Position numbers and translations under genes: made by a program
Notes under the pieces: generated by a model
What the model was told of the DNA's origin: nothing
What the model saw: the letters and a program-made list of their open reading frames with translations, nothing else
Database searches by the model: none
Shown here: in pieces, positions 42,597-51,785 of the stretch
Numbering within the stretch: position 1 is the stretch's first letter
How the letters are laid out: each line of letters starts with the position of its first letter
Assembly (NCBI GenBank): GCA_910589025.1
Contig: CAJURM010000004.1
Coordinates: 62,001 to 126,000, forward strand
DNA from: an uncultured Odoribacter sp.
GTDB taxonomy: Bacteria; Bacteroidota; Bacteroidia; Bacteroidales; Marinifilaceae
Direction of reading: 5' to 3'
DNA length: 64,000 nt

Positions 42597-44210
42597 ATGA
42601 TTACAGTTTCGAATTTGGAGATTCAGTTTGGCAAGCGTGTTCTGTTTCAGGATGTGAATTTGAAGTTTACGCCGGGTAACTGCTATGGTGTGATTGGGGC
42701 AAACGGTGCCGGCAAATCGACTTTGCTGCGGATTTTGAGTGGTGAGTTGGAACCTACGAGGGGGAATGTGATGTTTGGTCCGGGAGAGCGTCTGTCGGTG
42801 CTGAAGCAGAACCACTATGCGTATGATGAGTGTACGGTGTTGGATACGGTGTTGCAGGGACACATGGATTTGTGGAATGTGATGAAAGAGAAAGATGCGT
42901 TGTATGCCAAACCGGATTTTTCGGATGCGGATGGTGTAAGAGCGGCTGAATTGGAGGAGAAGTTTGCCGAAATGGACGGCTGGAATGCCGAGAGTGATGC
43001 GGCGGCTTTGTTGAGCGGATTGGGTATACAGGAGGAGTTGCATTATTCTTTGATGAAGGATTTGAGCGGTAAACAAAAGGTCCGGGTGTTGCTGGCACAG
43101 GCTTTGTTCGGCAAACCGGATAATTTGCTGCTTGACGAGCCGACGAATGATTTGGATATTGAGACGGTGATGTGGTTGGAAAACTATCTGTCGAATTACG
43201 AAAATACGGTGTTGGTAGTGTCACACGACCGGCATTTCCTGGATGCGGTGAGTACCCATACCGTGGATATTGATTTCGGTAAGGTGCAGTTATTTGCCGG
43301 TAATTACAGCTTCTGGTACGAATCCAGCCAGTTGGCTTTGCGTCAGGCACAGGCTAAGAATAAGAAAGCGGAGGAGAAGAAGAAGGAGTTGATGGAATTT
43401 ATCCGCCGGTTCAGCGCGAATGTGGCGAAATCGAAGCAGACTACCAGTAGAAAGAAGATGCTGGAGAAGTTGAATGTGGAGGAGATTATGCCTTCAACTC
43501 GTAAGTATCCGGGAATTATCTTTACTCCCGAACGTGAGGTGGGGGATAAGATTCTTGATGTAAAGAATTTGAGTAAACAGATTGAGGGGAAATGGTTGTT
43601 CCGGGATGTGGAGTTTACGGTGGAGAAAGGGGACAAAATTGTGTTCTGGTCGAAGGATCCGCGTGCGATGACTGTTTTGCTGGAGATTATTACCGATAAT
43701 ATGAAGGCGGATTCAGGTTCTTACAATTGGGGTGTGACGGTGACCAGTGCTTACCTGCCGATGGATAATTCCGCTTATTTCGATACGGATATGAAGTTGA
43801 TTGACTGGTTGGGACAGTTTTCAACGGATACGAGTGAAACGTTTTTACGCGGTTTCTTGGGTAAGATGCTGTTTTCCGGCGAGGATATTTACAAGAATGT
43901 GAAAGTGTTGTCGGGTGGGGAAAAAATGCGCTGCATGATTGCCCGGATGATGTTGAAGAATGCCAATGTTTTAGTGTTGGACTCTCCTGCCAATCATTTG
44001 GATTTGGAGTCTATCCAGGCATTTAATAATATGTTGATGTCGTTTAAGGGAATCGTGCTCATGAATTCGCACGACCACGAATTTATTCAGACGGTTTGCA
44101 ACCGTATTATCGAGTTGACTCCTCAGGGAATCATCGACAAGAGAATGGATTTCGACGATTACATCACCAGTGAATCCATCCGCGAACAGGCGGCGAAGAT
44201 GTATGAGTAA
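42597..44210 (+). CDS. ABC-F family ATPase (YbiT-like)
   Basis: Soluble protein of 537 aa with two nucleotide-binding domains and no membrane part; ABC-F proteins act on ribosomes. Domain 1 has Walker A GANGAGKSTLL (near residue 34), signature LSGKQKVRVLLAQAL and Walker B LLLDEPTNDLD. Domain 2 has signature LSGGEKMRCMIARMM but its Walker A region reads FWSKDPRAMTVLL, lacking the G-x4-GK(S/T) loop, and its Walker B is LVLDSPANHLD with Ser where Glu is usual. So the second ATP site looks degenerate, as in some YbiT-type members. It ends at a strong bidirectional terminator. Confidence 0.93.
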   Translation: MITVSNLEIQFGKRVLFQDVNLKFTPGNCYGVIGANGAGKSTLLRILSGELEPTRGNVMFGPGERLSVLKQNHYAYDECTVLDTVLQGHMDLWNVMKEKDALYAKPDFSDADGVRAAELEEKFAEMDGWNAESDAAALLSGLGIQEELHYSLMKDLSGKQKVRVLLAQALFGKPDNLLLDEPTNDLDIETVMWLENYLSNYENTVLVVSHDRHFLDAVSTHTVDIDFGKVQLFAGNYSFWYESSQLALRQAQAKNKKAEEKKKELMEFIRRFSANVAKSKQTTSRKKMLEKLNVEEIMPSTRKYPGIIFTPEREVGDKILDVKNLSKQIEGKWLFRDVEFTVEKGDKIVFWSKDPRAMTVLLEIITDNMKADSGSYNWGVTVTSAYLPMDNSAYFDTDMKLIDWLGQFSTDTSETFLRGFLGKMLFSGEDIYKNVKVLSGGEKMRCMIARMMLKNANVLVLDSPANHLDLESIQAFNNMLMSFKGIVLMNSHDHEFIQTVCNRIIELTPQGIIDKRMDFDDYITSESIREQAAKMYE

Positions 44211-44229
44211 TGTAGTTTTAAGTTGTAAT

Positions 44230-44264
44230 AAAAGACCTGTAATCTTTTGATTACAGGTCTTTTT
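44230..44264. terminator. Bidirectional terminator between ABC-F and CMD/cupin genes
   Basis: AAAGACCTGTAATC pairs perfectly with GATTACAGGTCTTT around a TTTT loop, with A-run and T-run on the two sides. It serves both convergent genes. Confidence 0.9.
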
Positions 44265-44267
44265 AGG

Positions 44268-45089
44268 TTATTGGAGTTGGTCGTATTCTTCGTCGGTGAC
44301 GGGGGCGAGCCATTCGGTGGAGGTCTGCTCGCCGGGAAGCTCAAAGGCGAGGTGTGCGAACCAGCTGTCGGCTGCGGCTCCGTGCCAGTGTTTTACGTTG
44401 GCGGGAATGTGGATGACGGTGCCGGGCTGGATTTCGATTGCGGGTTTGTCTTCTTCCTGGTACCAACCGTGTCCTGCTACGCCGATGAGCATTTGGCCTC
44501 CGCCTTGCGAGGCGTGGTGGATGTGCCAGTTATTACGACAGCGGGGTTCAAAGGTGACGTTGGAGATGTTCACCTGTTCCCGTGAAATCGGGGCGAGATA
44601 GCTGTTGCCTGTGAAATACCGGGCATAAGCGGTATTCGGTTCTCCGACGGGGAAAATCATTTCGCGTTGGAAGGCGGATTTGGCATCTTCGCCGCTTGTT
44701 TCTTCTGCCCAGACTTCTTTTGCCAGGCGGAAGGCTGCCCATGCTTTCGGCCAGCCGGCATAGAATCCGATGTGTGTGATGATTTCTGCAATTTCCGTGC
44801 GGGTGATGCCGTTGTTTTTTGCCGATTGCAGATGGAAAGCCAGGGAACTGTCCGTGATGCCCTGGCTGATGAGGGAAGTGATTGTCACTAAACTGCGGTC
44901 TCGTAGGCCGAGTTTATCGGTACGGCTCCATATTTCTCCGAAAAGGACATCATCGTTGAGTTCTGCAAATTTCGGGGCAAATTTGCCCAGTTGGTTGCGT
45001 CCTGCTGTCTGTGTGATTTTTTGCTGTGCCATGATAAAAGGTGTGTTTAAAATCCATACGATAATGATTGGTATAATTACTTGTTTCAT
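44268..45089 (-). CDS. Carboxymuconolactone decarboxylase-like / cupin fusion protein, exported
   Basis: Protein of 273 aa with a signal peptide (IIPIIIVWILNTPFIMAQQ, residues 4-22). Residues about 40-135 are a CMD/AhpD-like alpha-helical domain (SLVTITSLISQGITDSSLAF, EIAEIITHIGFYAGWPKAWA) but without the CxxC of AhpD. Residues about 170-255 are a cupin: NNWHIHHASQGGGQMLIGV and IPANVKHWHGAA give the metal-binding histidines. CMD-cupin fusions are common in Bacteroidota and mostly uncharacterised, possibly acting on small quinone or lactone compounds in the periplasm. Single gene, convergent to ABC-F. Confidence 0.85.
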   Translation of the reverse strand: MKQVIIPIIIVWILNTPFIMAQQKITQTAGRNQLGKFAPKFAELNDDVLFGEIWSRTDKLGLRDRSLVTITSLISQGITDSSLAFHLQSAKNNGITRTEIAEIITHIGFYAGWPKAWAAFRLAKEVWAEETSGEDAKSAFQREMIFPVGEPNTAYARYFTGNSYLAPISREQVNISNVTFEPRCRNNWHIHHASQGGGQMLIGVAGHGWYQEEDKPAIEIQPGTVIHIPANVKHWHGAAADSWFAHLAFELPGEQTSTEWLAPVTDEEYDQLQ

Positions 45090-45256
45090 AAGGTTGAAAT
45101 TTGTGTTTAAGATTCCGAGTGTAAAATTATCATGGGTTGTTTCCCGGTGGGGTATCTGATTTACGGAAAATCTTACCTAAATTACAGATTCAATTTTGAA
45201 AGTAGTATTTTTGTATAGGATAGGAGGCGGCTTGGCAAAGCAATCAAATAAATTTG

Positions 45257-45287
45257 TTGCTTTTGCACTCGCCTTTCATTATCTTTG
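45257..45287 (+). promoter_or_regulatory. Promoter of purL
   Basis: TTG at 45257-45259, a 20-bp spacer and TATCTTTG at 45280-45287, 37 bp before the ATG. Confidence 0.75.
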
Positions 45288-45324
45288 TTGCACGAATCAG
45301 GTAAAACAAAATTTAATATAAAGC

Positions 45325-48300
45325 ATGAGTATAGTTTTCTATCAGAAAGATGCTACGGTGTATGCTGTGCATTACAATACGTCTGAGAATCCTCTTGATG
45401 TCAGTAAACTGGAATGGTTGTTCAGCGGAGCAAAACGGATGAAGGAAGAAGCATTGGCGGGTTATTTTATAGGGCCGCGCCGCGAGATGATCACCCCTTG
45501 GAGTACGAATGCCGTTGAGATTACACAGAATATGGGAATCAGCGGCATTTTACGTATTGAGGAGTTTATGCAGACCGATAATGAGAAGGCACCGTTTGAT
45601 CCGATGCTGAAAGCATTTTATAAGGGATTGGATCAACATGTTTTTACGATAGACAAGAAGCCGGATCCGGTGGTCTATATTGAGAATATCCGGAAATACA
45701 ACCAGCAGGAAGGGTTGGCGTTGAATGATGATGAGATTGCTTATCTGGAAGGGTTGGCAAAGAAGTTGGGGAGACCGTTGACGGATTCCGAGGTGTTTGG
45801 TTTTTCACAGGTGAATTCGGAGCATTGCCGCCATAAGATTTTCAACGGGACGTTTATCATTGACGGGGAGGAGAAGGAAAGTACGCTTTTCAAGCTGATC
45901 AAGAAGACGTCGCAGGAGAATCCTAACCGGATTGTTTCCGCCTATAAGGACAATTGTGCTTTTATTGAAGGACCGCAGGCGGTGCAGTTCGCTCCCCATA
46001 CGCAGGATAAGCCGGACTTTTATGGGACGAAGGAGATCGATACAGTTATTTCCCTGAAAGCGGAAACGCATAATTTCCCGACTACGGTGGAGCCTTTTAA
46101 CGGGGCGGCAACGGGTACGGGAGGAGAGATACGCGACCGTATTGCCGGCGGACAGGCTGCTTTGCCGATAGCGGGCACTGCGGTTTATATGACCTCTTAT
46201 CCGCGTTTGGATGCTTCCCGGTTGTGGGAACAGAAAATAGATCCCCGGAAGTGGTTGTATCAGACGCCGGAAGATATTTTGATTAAAGCGTCCAACGGGG
46301 CTTCCGATTTTGGTAATAAGTTCGGACAACCGTTGATTTGCGGTTCTTTATTGACTTTTGAACATGAGGAGGATGGACAGACTTACGGATATGATAAAGT
46401 GATTATGCAGGCAGGTGGGGTCGGGTTTGGTAACCGTGAGCAGGCGATGAAACATACTCCGGAGGTGGGGGATAAAGTGGTGTTGCTGGGGGGAGATAAT
46501 TATCGTATCGGTATGGGCGGTGGTGCTGTGTCGTCTGTGGATACCGGAGTGTATGCCGGTGCGATAGAACTGAATGCGGTGCAGCGTTCTAATCCGGAAA
46601 TGCAGAAACGGGTTTGTAATGCTATCCGGGCTATGGCGGAGAGTGAGGTGAATCCGGTTGTTTCGATTCATGACCACGGTGCCGGCGGGCATTTGAACTG
46701 TTTGTCGGAGTTGGTGGAGGAGACGGGGGGAAAGATTCACATGGAAAAATTGCCGGTGGGCGACCCGACGCTGTCGGCCAAGGAGATTGTGGGCAATGAG
46801 TCGCAGGAGCGTATGGGATTGGTGATGAAAGAGAAAGATGTGGCGACCTTGCAGAAAATTTCAGACCGCGAGCGGGCTCCGATGTATGTGATTGGAGAGA
46901 CTACGGGGGATATGAAGTTTACGTTTGAGAATGCGAAGACGGGAGAGAAACCTATCGATTTGGAGTTGAAGGATATGTTTGGTAATCCTCCGAAAACGAT
47001 TATGGAGGATAAGACCATTAAGGAAAAATACAACGATTTGGAGTATTCTGCGGATAAGCTGGAAGAGTATCTGGAGCAGATATTGCAGATTGAAGCTGTG
47101 GCTTGTAAGGACTGGCTGACGAATAAGGTAGACCGTTCTGTAACGGGACGTGTTGTCCGTCAGCAAGGGGTGGGACCGTTGCATTTGCCGCTGAGTGATG
47201 TGGCGGCGGTAGCCTTGGATTATTGCGGGTATCGGGGGATTGCCACTTCAATCGGTCATGCTCCGGTATCGGCGATGGCAGATGCGGCAGCCGGTTCCCG
47301 TTTGGCGATTGCCGAGGCACTGACGAATTTGGTGTGGGCACCGATAGAAAAAGGACTGAAAGGTGTGTCTTTGTCCGCTAACTGGATGTGGCCTTGTCGT
47401 AAACCGGGAGAGGATGCCCGTTTGTATCAGGCTGTGGAAGCTGCCAGTGAATTTGCCATTGCGTTGGGCGTGAATATTCCGACGGGGAAGGATTCGCTTT
47501 CTATGACACAGAAATATGGTGATAAAAAGGTATATGCCCCCGGTACGGTGATTATCTCTACGGTGGGAGAGGTAAATGATTTCCGCAAGATTGCTGTTCC
47601 GGTTCTGAAAAATAATCCGGATACGGAGTTGGTATATATCGATTTTTCGTTTGATAGTTTGAAATTGGGCGGTTCCAGTTTTGCACAGATATTGAACAAG
47701 GTTGGAAAGGATGTGCCTGATGTGAAAGACAGCGGATATTTTGTAAAGGCTTTTACTGCTGTGCAGCAGTTGGTTGATAATGGGTTTGTATTGGCAGGGC
47801 ATGATATTTCTGCGGGAGGTATGGTGACGGCGTTGTTGGAGATGTGTTTTGCGGACAATCGTTTGGGACTGGATGTGGATTTGTCTTTCCTGGCAGAGAA
47901 AGATATTATCAAGATATTGTTTGCGGAAAATCCGGGTGTAGTGGTGCAGATTGCGGACAAGGACGCCAAGCACGTGGCAGCTGTGTTGGAGCAGGCTGGA
48001 GTGGTATACGGATTTATCGGAAAGCCGGGAAAAGCCGGTTGTCTGAATATCAGGAAAGATGCTGCTTCCTGGTCCTTGGATGTTGCTTCTTTGCGTGATT
48101 TGTGGTTCAAGACTTCTTATTTGCTTGACCGCCGGCAGAGTGGCGAGGAGAAAGCATTGGAGAGATACAAGAGTTATAAGAGTAGCGAACTGAAGTATAA
48201 GTTTCCTGAGAATTTTACGGGAAAGCTGGCTGATTTGAGACTGGAGCTTCGTCGGGAAGGCAAGTCGGGTGTTTGTGCTGCGGTAATCCGTGAGAAAGGA

Positions 48301-49020
48301 TGCCAGTGTGAGCGCGAAACGGCATGGGCGTTGCATTTGGCGGGCTTCGATGTGAAGGATGTGCACATGACGGATTTGGTTTCCGGACGCGAGACACTCG
48401 AAGATGTGAACATGATTGTTTTTGTCGGCGGATTCTCCAATTCGGACGTATTGGGGTCAGCCAAAGGTTGGGCAGGGGCGTTCAAATACAATGAGAAAGC
48501 CCGTCAGGCATTAGAAAACTTCTACAAACGCAAGGATACGCTGAGTTTGGGCATTTGTAACGGTTGCCAGCTGATGGTGGAACTCGGACTGATTTATCCG
48601 GAACACCGTGAGATGCCGAAGATGTTGCATAATGACTCTCATAAGTTTGAGTCCGGTTTTGTAAATGTGACTGTCCAGCCGAATAATTCGGTACTTTTCG
48701 GTTCGTTGAGCGGATCCCGTTTGGGGGTATGGGTGGCTCACGGGGAAGGGAAGTTCGGTTTGCCGTATGAGGAAAGCGAATACAATATTCCGTTGAAATA
48801 TAGCTATGATGTGTATCCGGCAAATCCTAACGGTTCTTCTTTTGCAACCGCTGCCATTGTGAGCAAGGATGGCCGCCATCTGGCGATGATGCCCCATTTG
48901 GAACGTTCTGTTTTCCCCTGGAATTGGGCTTATTATGCCGAAGAGCGCCAGGGTGACGAAGTTACCCCGTGGATTGAGGCTTTTGTCAATGCCCGCAAAT
49001 GGATCGAAGCGCATAAATAA
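45325..49020 (+). CDS. purL: Phosphoribosylformylglycinamidine synthase (large single-chain form)
   Basis: Fourth step of purine synthesis: FGAR, glutamine and ATP to FGAM. 1231 aa, near the 1230-1300 aa of the fused gamma-proteobacterial and Bacteroidota form. An N-terminal PurS-like part is followed by the synthase core (NSEHCRHKIF near residue 168, KAETHNFPTTVEPFNGAATG, and the second AIRS half with PTGKDSLSMTQKYG and GHDISAGGMVTALLEM). The C-terminal glutaminase domain has the nucleophile in LGICNGCQLMVELG, with FVGGFSNSDVLGSAKGW before and LARHLAM-type HLAMMPHLERS after. It stands alone between its promoter and a strong terminator. Confidence 0.98.
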   Translation: MSIVFYQKDATVYAVHYNTSENPLDVSKLEWLFSGAKRMKEEALAGYFIGPRREMITPWSTNAVEITQNMGISGILRIEEFMQTDNEKAPFDPMLKAFYKGLDQHVFTIDKKPDPVVYIENIRKYNQQEGLALNDDEIAYLEGLAKKLGRPLTDSEVFGFSQVNSEHCRHKIFNGTFIIDGEEKESTLFKLIKKTSQENPNRIVSAYKDNCAFIEGPQAVQFAPHTQDKPDFYGTKEIDTVISLKAETHNFPTTVEPFNGAATGTGGEIRDRIAGGQAALPIAGTAVYMTSYPRLDASRLWEQKIDPRKWLYQTPEDILIKASNGASDFGNKFGQPLICGSLLTFEHEEDGQTYGYDKVIMQAGGVGFGNREQAMKHTPEVGDKVVLLGGDNYRIGMGGGAVSSVDTGVYAGAIELNAVQRSNPEMQKRVCNAIRAMAESEVNPVVSIHDHGAGGHLNCLSELVEETGGKIHMEKLPVGDPTLSAKEIVGNESQERMGLVMKEKDVATLQKISDRERAPMYVIGETTGDMKFTFENAKTGEKPIDLELKDMFGNPPKTIMEDKTIKEKYNDLEYSADKLEEYLEQILQIEAVACKDWLTNKVDRSVTGRVVRQQGVGPLHLPLSDVAAVALDYCGYRGIATSIGHAPVSAMADAAAGSRLAIAEALTNLVWAPIEKGLKGVSLSANWMWPCRKPGEDARLYQAVEAASEFAIALGVNIPTGKDSLSMTQKYGDKKVYAPGTVIISTVGEVNDFRKIAVPVLKNNPDTELVYIDFSFDSLKLGGSSFAQILNKVGKDVPDVKDSGYFVKAFTAVQQLVDNGFVLAGHDISAGGMVTALLEMCFADNRLGLDVDLSFLAEKDIIKILFAENPGVVVQIADKDAKHVAAVLEQAGVVYGFIGKPGKAGCLNIRKDAASWSLDVASLRDLWFKTSYLLDRRQSGEEKALERYKSYKSSELKYKFPENFTGKLADLRLELRREGKSGVCAAVIREKGCQCERETAWALHLAGFDVKDVHMTDLVSGRETLEDVNMIVFVGGFSNSDVLGSAKGWAGAFKYNEKARQALENFYKRKDTLSLGICNGCQLMVELGLIYPEHREMPKMLHNDSHKFESGFVNVTVQPNNSVLFGSLSGSRLGVWVAHGEGKFGLPYEESEYNIPLKYSYDVYPANPNGSSFATAAIVSKDGRHLAMMPHLERSVFPWNWAYYAEERQGDEVTPWIEAFVNARKWIEAHK

Positions 49021-49032
49021 TTTCTGCTGAAT

Positions 49033-49072
49033 AAAAAAAACGGGAGCGGCGTTTACCTGCTCCCGTTTTTTA
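49033..49072 (+). terminator. Terminator of purL
   Basis: An A-run plus CGGGAGC pairs with GCTCCCG plus a T-run around an 11-nt loop, starting 13 bp after the purL stop. Confidence 0.92.
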
Positions 49073-49087
49073 TAATCCCTCCCGGTT

Positions 49088-49294
49088 TATGGCAGTTTAG
49101 TTGTTCTATTTTAATGTCGTATGGCAGTTTGGTTGTTTGATTTTAATGTCGTATGGCAGTTTGGTTGTTTGATTTTAATGTCGTATGGCAGTTTGGTTGT
49201 TTGATTTTAACGTCGTATGGCAGTTTGGTTGTTTGATTTTAACGTCGTATGGTAGTTTGGTTATTCTGTTTTAACGTCGTATGGCAGTTTGTAT
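49088..49294. repeat. Minisatellite: 6.5 copies of a 32-bp unit
   Basis: Units start with TATGGCAGTTTGGTTGTTTG at 49088, 49120, 49152, 49184, 49216 and 49248, with a partial unit at 49280. Units differ by a few substitutions (for instance AATGTCG in the first three and AACGTCG in later ones). The array fills the 316-bp gap between the purL terminator and the box in front of the ATPase gene; nothing else is visible in that gap. Confidence 0.95.
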
Positions 49295-49306
49295 ATTTTT
49301 TATTCT

Positions 49307-49314
49307 TATATTTG
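49307..49314 (+). promoter_or_regulatory. -7 promoter box of the ATPase gene
   Basis: TATATTTG, 22 bp before the ATG at 49337. The nearest TTG (49289-49291), in the last partial repeat unit, is 15 bp away, shorter than the consensus spacing. Confidence 0.5.
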
Positions 49315-49336
49315 CAGGTGAAATAAAGGATAAACC

Positions 49337-50611
49337 ATGTTGGATAAGCGGATAATAGAACAAGTGCTTTTTGAGCAGTATCAGGAGCTTTCGTCACAGG
49401 GTAAAATGGAATTCTGTTCCCGGTATGAAGAAGAGCTTGTGGATTTGGACAGCAATATGGCGCAGGTGGTAATCGGGGTCCGGAGAAGCGGGAAATCCAT
49501 ACTTTGCTATAATGTATTGAAAAAGCATGAAAAAGAATTTGCGTATGTGAATTTTGACGATGAGCGTTTTGAACATCTGCAATCGGGAGACCTCAATACG
49601 CTTCTTGAAGTGCTCTATAAGATATACGGAGATTTCAAATACCTGTTTTTAGATGAAATCCAGAACGTGGACGGCTGGCATCTTTTCGTCAATCGTTTGC
49701 TTCGTCAGAGAATGCACGTCCTTGTCACCGGCTCGAATGCGAAACTTCTTAGTGGGGAACTCGTAACCCATCTGACCGGCAGATACGAACAAATAGAGTT
49801 ATATCCGTTCTCTTTTTCCGAATATTGTTTGTGTAAAGGGATGGATGTCTGCTCCAATACGACAAAAGCGGAAGCATTCCGGAGGACTGCATTTGACGAA
49901 TACCTGAAACAGGGAGGCTTCCCGGAATTGCTTTGCAAGAAAAATAAGGTACGTTATGTGGCGGCGTTGGTAGATAGCATACTGAAACGGGATATTGAGC
50001 AGAGGTATAAAATCAGATATACGAGGGCTTTTGAACAGCTTTCCAATCATCTCCTTAATATCGTTCCTGCACCGGTTGTGGCAAGTGATTTGGCTGATTT
50101 GTTCGGATTTAAGTCTCATCACACGGTAAACAATTATATTAATTTTCTGAAACAGGCTTATATTCTGTCTGGTGTCCAAAGATATTCGGCAAAAAGCAAA
50201 CGGCGTATACGTGATGAGAAAATCTATCCGATAGATGTGGCTTTTATGGATGCGCGGGCGGATGCTTTTGCGGGGGATAATTTGGGCTGGAGATTGGAAA
50301 CCTTGGTTTATATCGAACTGCAAAGGCGGAACAGACCGCAGGGCAGGGATATATACTATTATAAAAACACCAACAATTACGAGGCTGATTTTGTCGTATG
50401 CAAGGGCAATGTCGTTGAGGAGATATATCAGGTATGCTATGACCTTTCCCATGAGAAAACGCGCCGGAGGGAATTTCGGGGAATGCTTGTTGCTTCTAAA
50501 GAAACACGATGTGATAACTTGTTTCTTATCACAGACTTCCAAAGGGAAGAGGTGGAAATAGAGGGTAAGAAGATAAATATTATACCGGCTTATGAATGGC
50601 TGCTCAGGTAA
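49337..50611 (+). CDS. AAA_14 / DUF4143 family ATP-binding protein
   Basis: Protein of 424 aa. The N-terminal ATPase domain has Walker A GVRRSGKSIL near residues 46-55, Walker B KYLFLDEIQNVDGW and sensor VLVTGSNAKLLSGEL. A linker LTGRYEQIELYPFSFSEYC leads to the C-terminal DUF4143 domain, which includes a PD-(D/E)xK-like part (DIYYYKNTNNYEADFVVCKG). The family is widespread in anaerobes and its role is unclear; an Archaeal-like or defence function has been proposed. Isolated gene between a minisatellite and the YeiH gene. Confidence 0.88.
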   Translation: MLDKRIIEQVLFEQYQELSSQGKMEFCSRYEEELVDLDSNMAQVVIGVRRSGKSILCYNVLKKHEKEFAYVNFDDERFEHLQSGDLNTLLEVLYKIYGDFKYLFLDEIQNVDGWHLFVNRLLRQRMHVLVTGSNAKLLSGELVTHLTGRYEQIELYPFSFSEYCLCKGMDVCSNTTKAEAFRRTAFDEYLKQGGFPELLCKKNKVRYVAALVDSILKRDIEQRYKIRYTRAFEQLSNHLLNIVPAPVVASDLADLFGFKSHHTVNNYINFLKQAYILSGVQRYSAKSKRRIRDEKIYPIDVAFMDARADAFAGDNLGWRLETLVYIELQRRNRPQGRDIYYYKNTNNYEADFVVCKGNVVEEIYQVCYDLSHEKTRRREFRGMLVASKETRCDNLFLITDFQREEVEIEGKKINIIPAYEWLLR

Positions 50612-50657
50612 AATTTTATGCTTTGGTGTAACGGAAGTTTTTGACTTTTGACTACTT

Positions 50658-50681
50658 CACGTATACAATTTTGTATACGTG
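50658..50681. promoter_or_regulatory. 24-bp inverted repeat, probable operator of the YeiH gene
   Basis: CACGTATACAA and TTGTATACGTG are perfect inverted arms around TT. The right arm supplies a TTG (50671-50673) 23 bp before TATCTTTG at 50697-50704, so a bound protein would cover the -33 region of the YeiH promoter. Confidence 0.6.
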
Positions 50682-50696
50682 CCCGGATAAAATACG

Positions 50697-50704
50697 TATC
50701 TTTG
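50697..50704 (+). promoter_or_regulatory. -7 promoter box of the YeiH gene
   Basis: TATCTTTG, 28 bp before the ATG at 50733, downstream of the operator-like palindrome. Confidence 0.6.
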
Positions 50705-50732
50705 TAAGATTAATACGACAAGAATCAAGACA

Positions 50733-51752
50733 ATGAAATTAAGTGAGAAGAGAAGCAATATGCTTCATGGTGTTTTATTGATAGCCCTTTTTTCGTGTGC
50801 GGCTTTTTATATCGGAGATACTGCTCTGATGCGGCAACTCTCTTTTAGTCCTCTGATTATCGGGATTATGCTGGGTATGTTGTATGCCAACAGCCTGCGT
50901 AACCGTTTGCCGGAGACCTGGGTGCCCGGTATTTTGTTCAGTTCGAAGCAATTGTTGCGTTTAGGCATTATCCTGTATGGTTTCCGGCTTACCTTCCAGA
51001 ACATTGTGGATGTCGGTTTGTCTGCAATCATTATTGACGCAATAGTGGTAATTGTTACTATTGCAGGAGGTGTCTTTGTCGGGCGCTTGCTGAAAATGGA
51101 TAAAGAGGTGGCGCTATTGACCTCTGTCGGCAGCGGAATATGCGGAGCGGCAGCCGTATTAGGGGCGGAGGCTACGATTAAGAGTAAACCTTATAAAACG
51201 GCGGTAGCGGTTTCTACGGTAGTTATTTTCGGAACGATCTCCATGTTTATATATCCGGTGCTTTACCGGAATGGTGTGCTCGAAGTCTCGGCAAACCAAA
51301 TGGGAGTTTATACGGGTGCGACATTGCACGAAGTGGCCCATGTTGTGGGAGCCGGAAACGCTATGGGAAAAGAAATTTCCGATGTTGCCATTATTGTGAA
51401 AATGCTTCGGGTGATTATGTTGGTTCCTGTATTGTTGATACTCGGTTATTGGGCTTCCGGGGCAAAGAAAAAGTTGCAGACCGCTGCCCCTATCCCCTGG
51501 TTTGCTTTGGGATTTCTTGTCGTAATCGGTTTTAATTCTTTCAATTTGTTGCCTGCCGGAGTAATAGATTTTATAAATGGGTTGGACACCTTCCTGCTGA
51601 CTATGGCTATGACGGCATTGGGAGCGGAGACGAATATTGAAAAATTTAAAAAAGCGGGGGCTAAACCTTTTGTTTTGGCATTGATATTGTATGGTTGGTT
51701 GATGATTGGAGGTTATGCTTTGGTGAAATTTGTAGCTCCTTATCTCCTGTAA
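50733..51752 (+). CDS. YeiH/UPF0324 family putative sulfate exporter
   Basis: Inner-membrane protein of 339 aa with about 9-10 hydrophobic helices. LSFSPLIIGIMLGMLYANSL, LLRLGIILYGFRLTFQNI, SVGSGICGAAAVLGAE (near residue 130), GVYTGATLHEVAHVVGAG (conserved His pair near 200) and TMAMTALGAETNIEKFKKAG are family motifs. Members are annotated as sulfate or anion exporters from limited data; transport substrate is not established. The palindrome at 50658-50681 suggests local regulation. No LysR gene is adjacent, unlike in enterobacteria. Confidence 0.88.
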   Translation: MKLSEKRSNMLHGVLLIALFSCAAFYIGDTALMRQLSFSPLIIGIMLGMLYANSLRNRLPETWVPGILFSSKQLLRLGIILYGFRLTFQNIVDVGLSAIIIDAIVVIVTIAGGVFVGRLLKMDKEVALLTSVGSGICGAAAVLGAEATIKSKPYKTAVAVSTVVIFGTISMFIYPVLYRNGVLEVSANQMGVYTGATLHEVAHVVGAGNAMGKEISDVAIIVKMLRVIMLVPVLLILGYWASGAKKKLQTAAPIPWFALGFLVVIGFNSFNLLPAGVIDFINGLDTFLLTMAMTALGAETNIEKFKKAGAKPFVLALILYGWLMIGGYALVKFVAPYLL

Positions 51753-51785
51753 ATAATGGATTATTAATTTAAAACAGAATAAATT

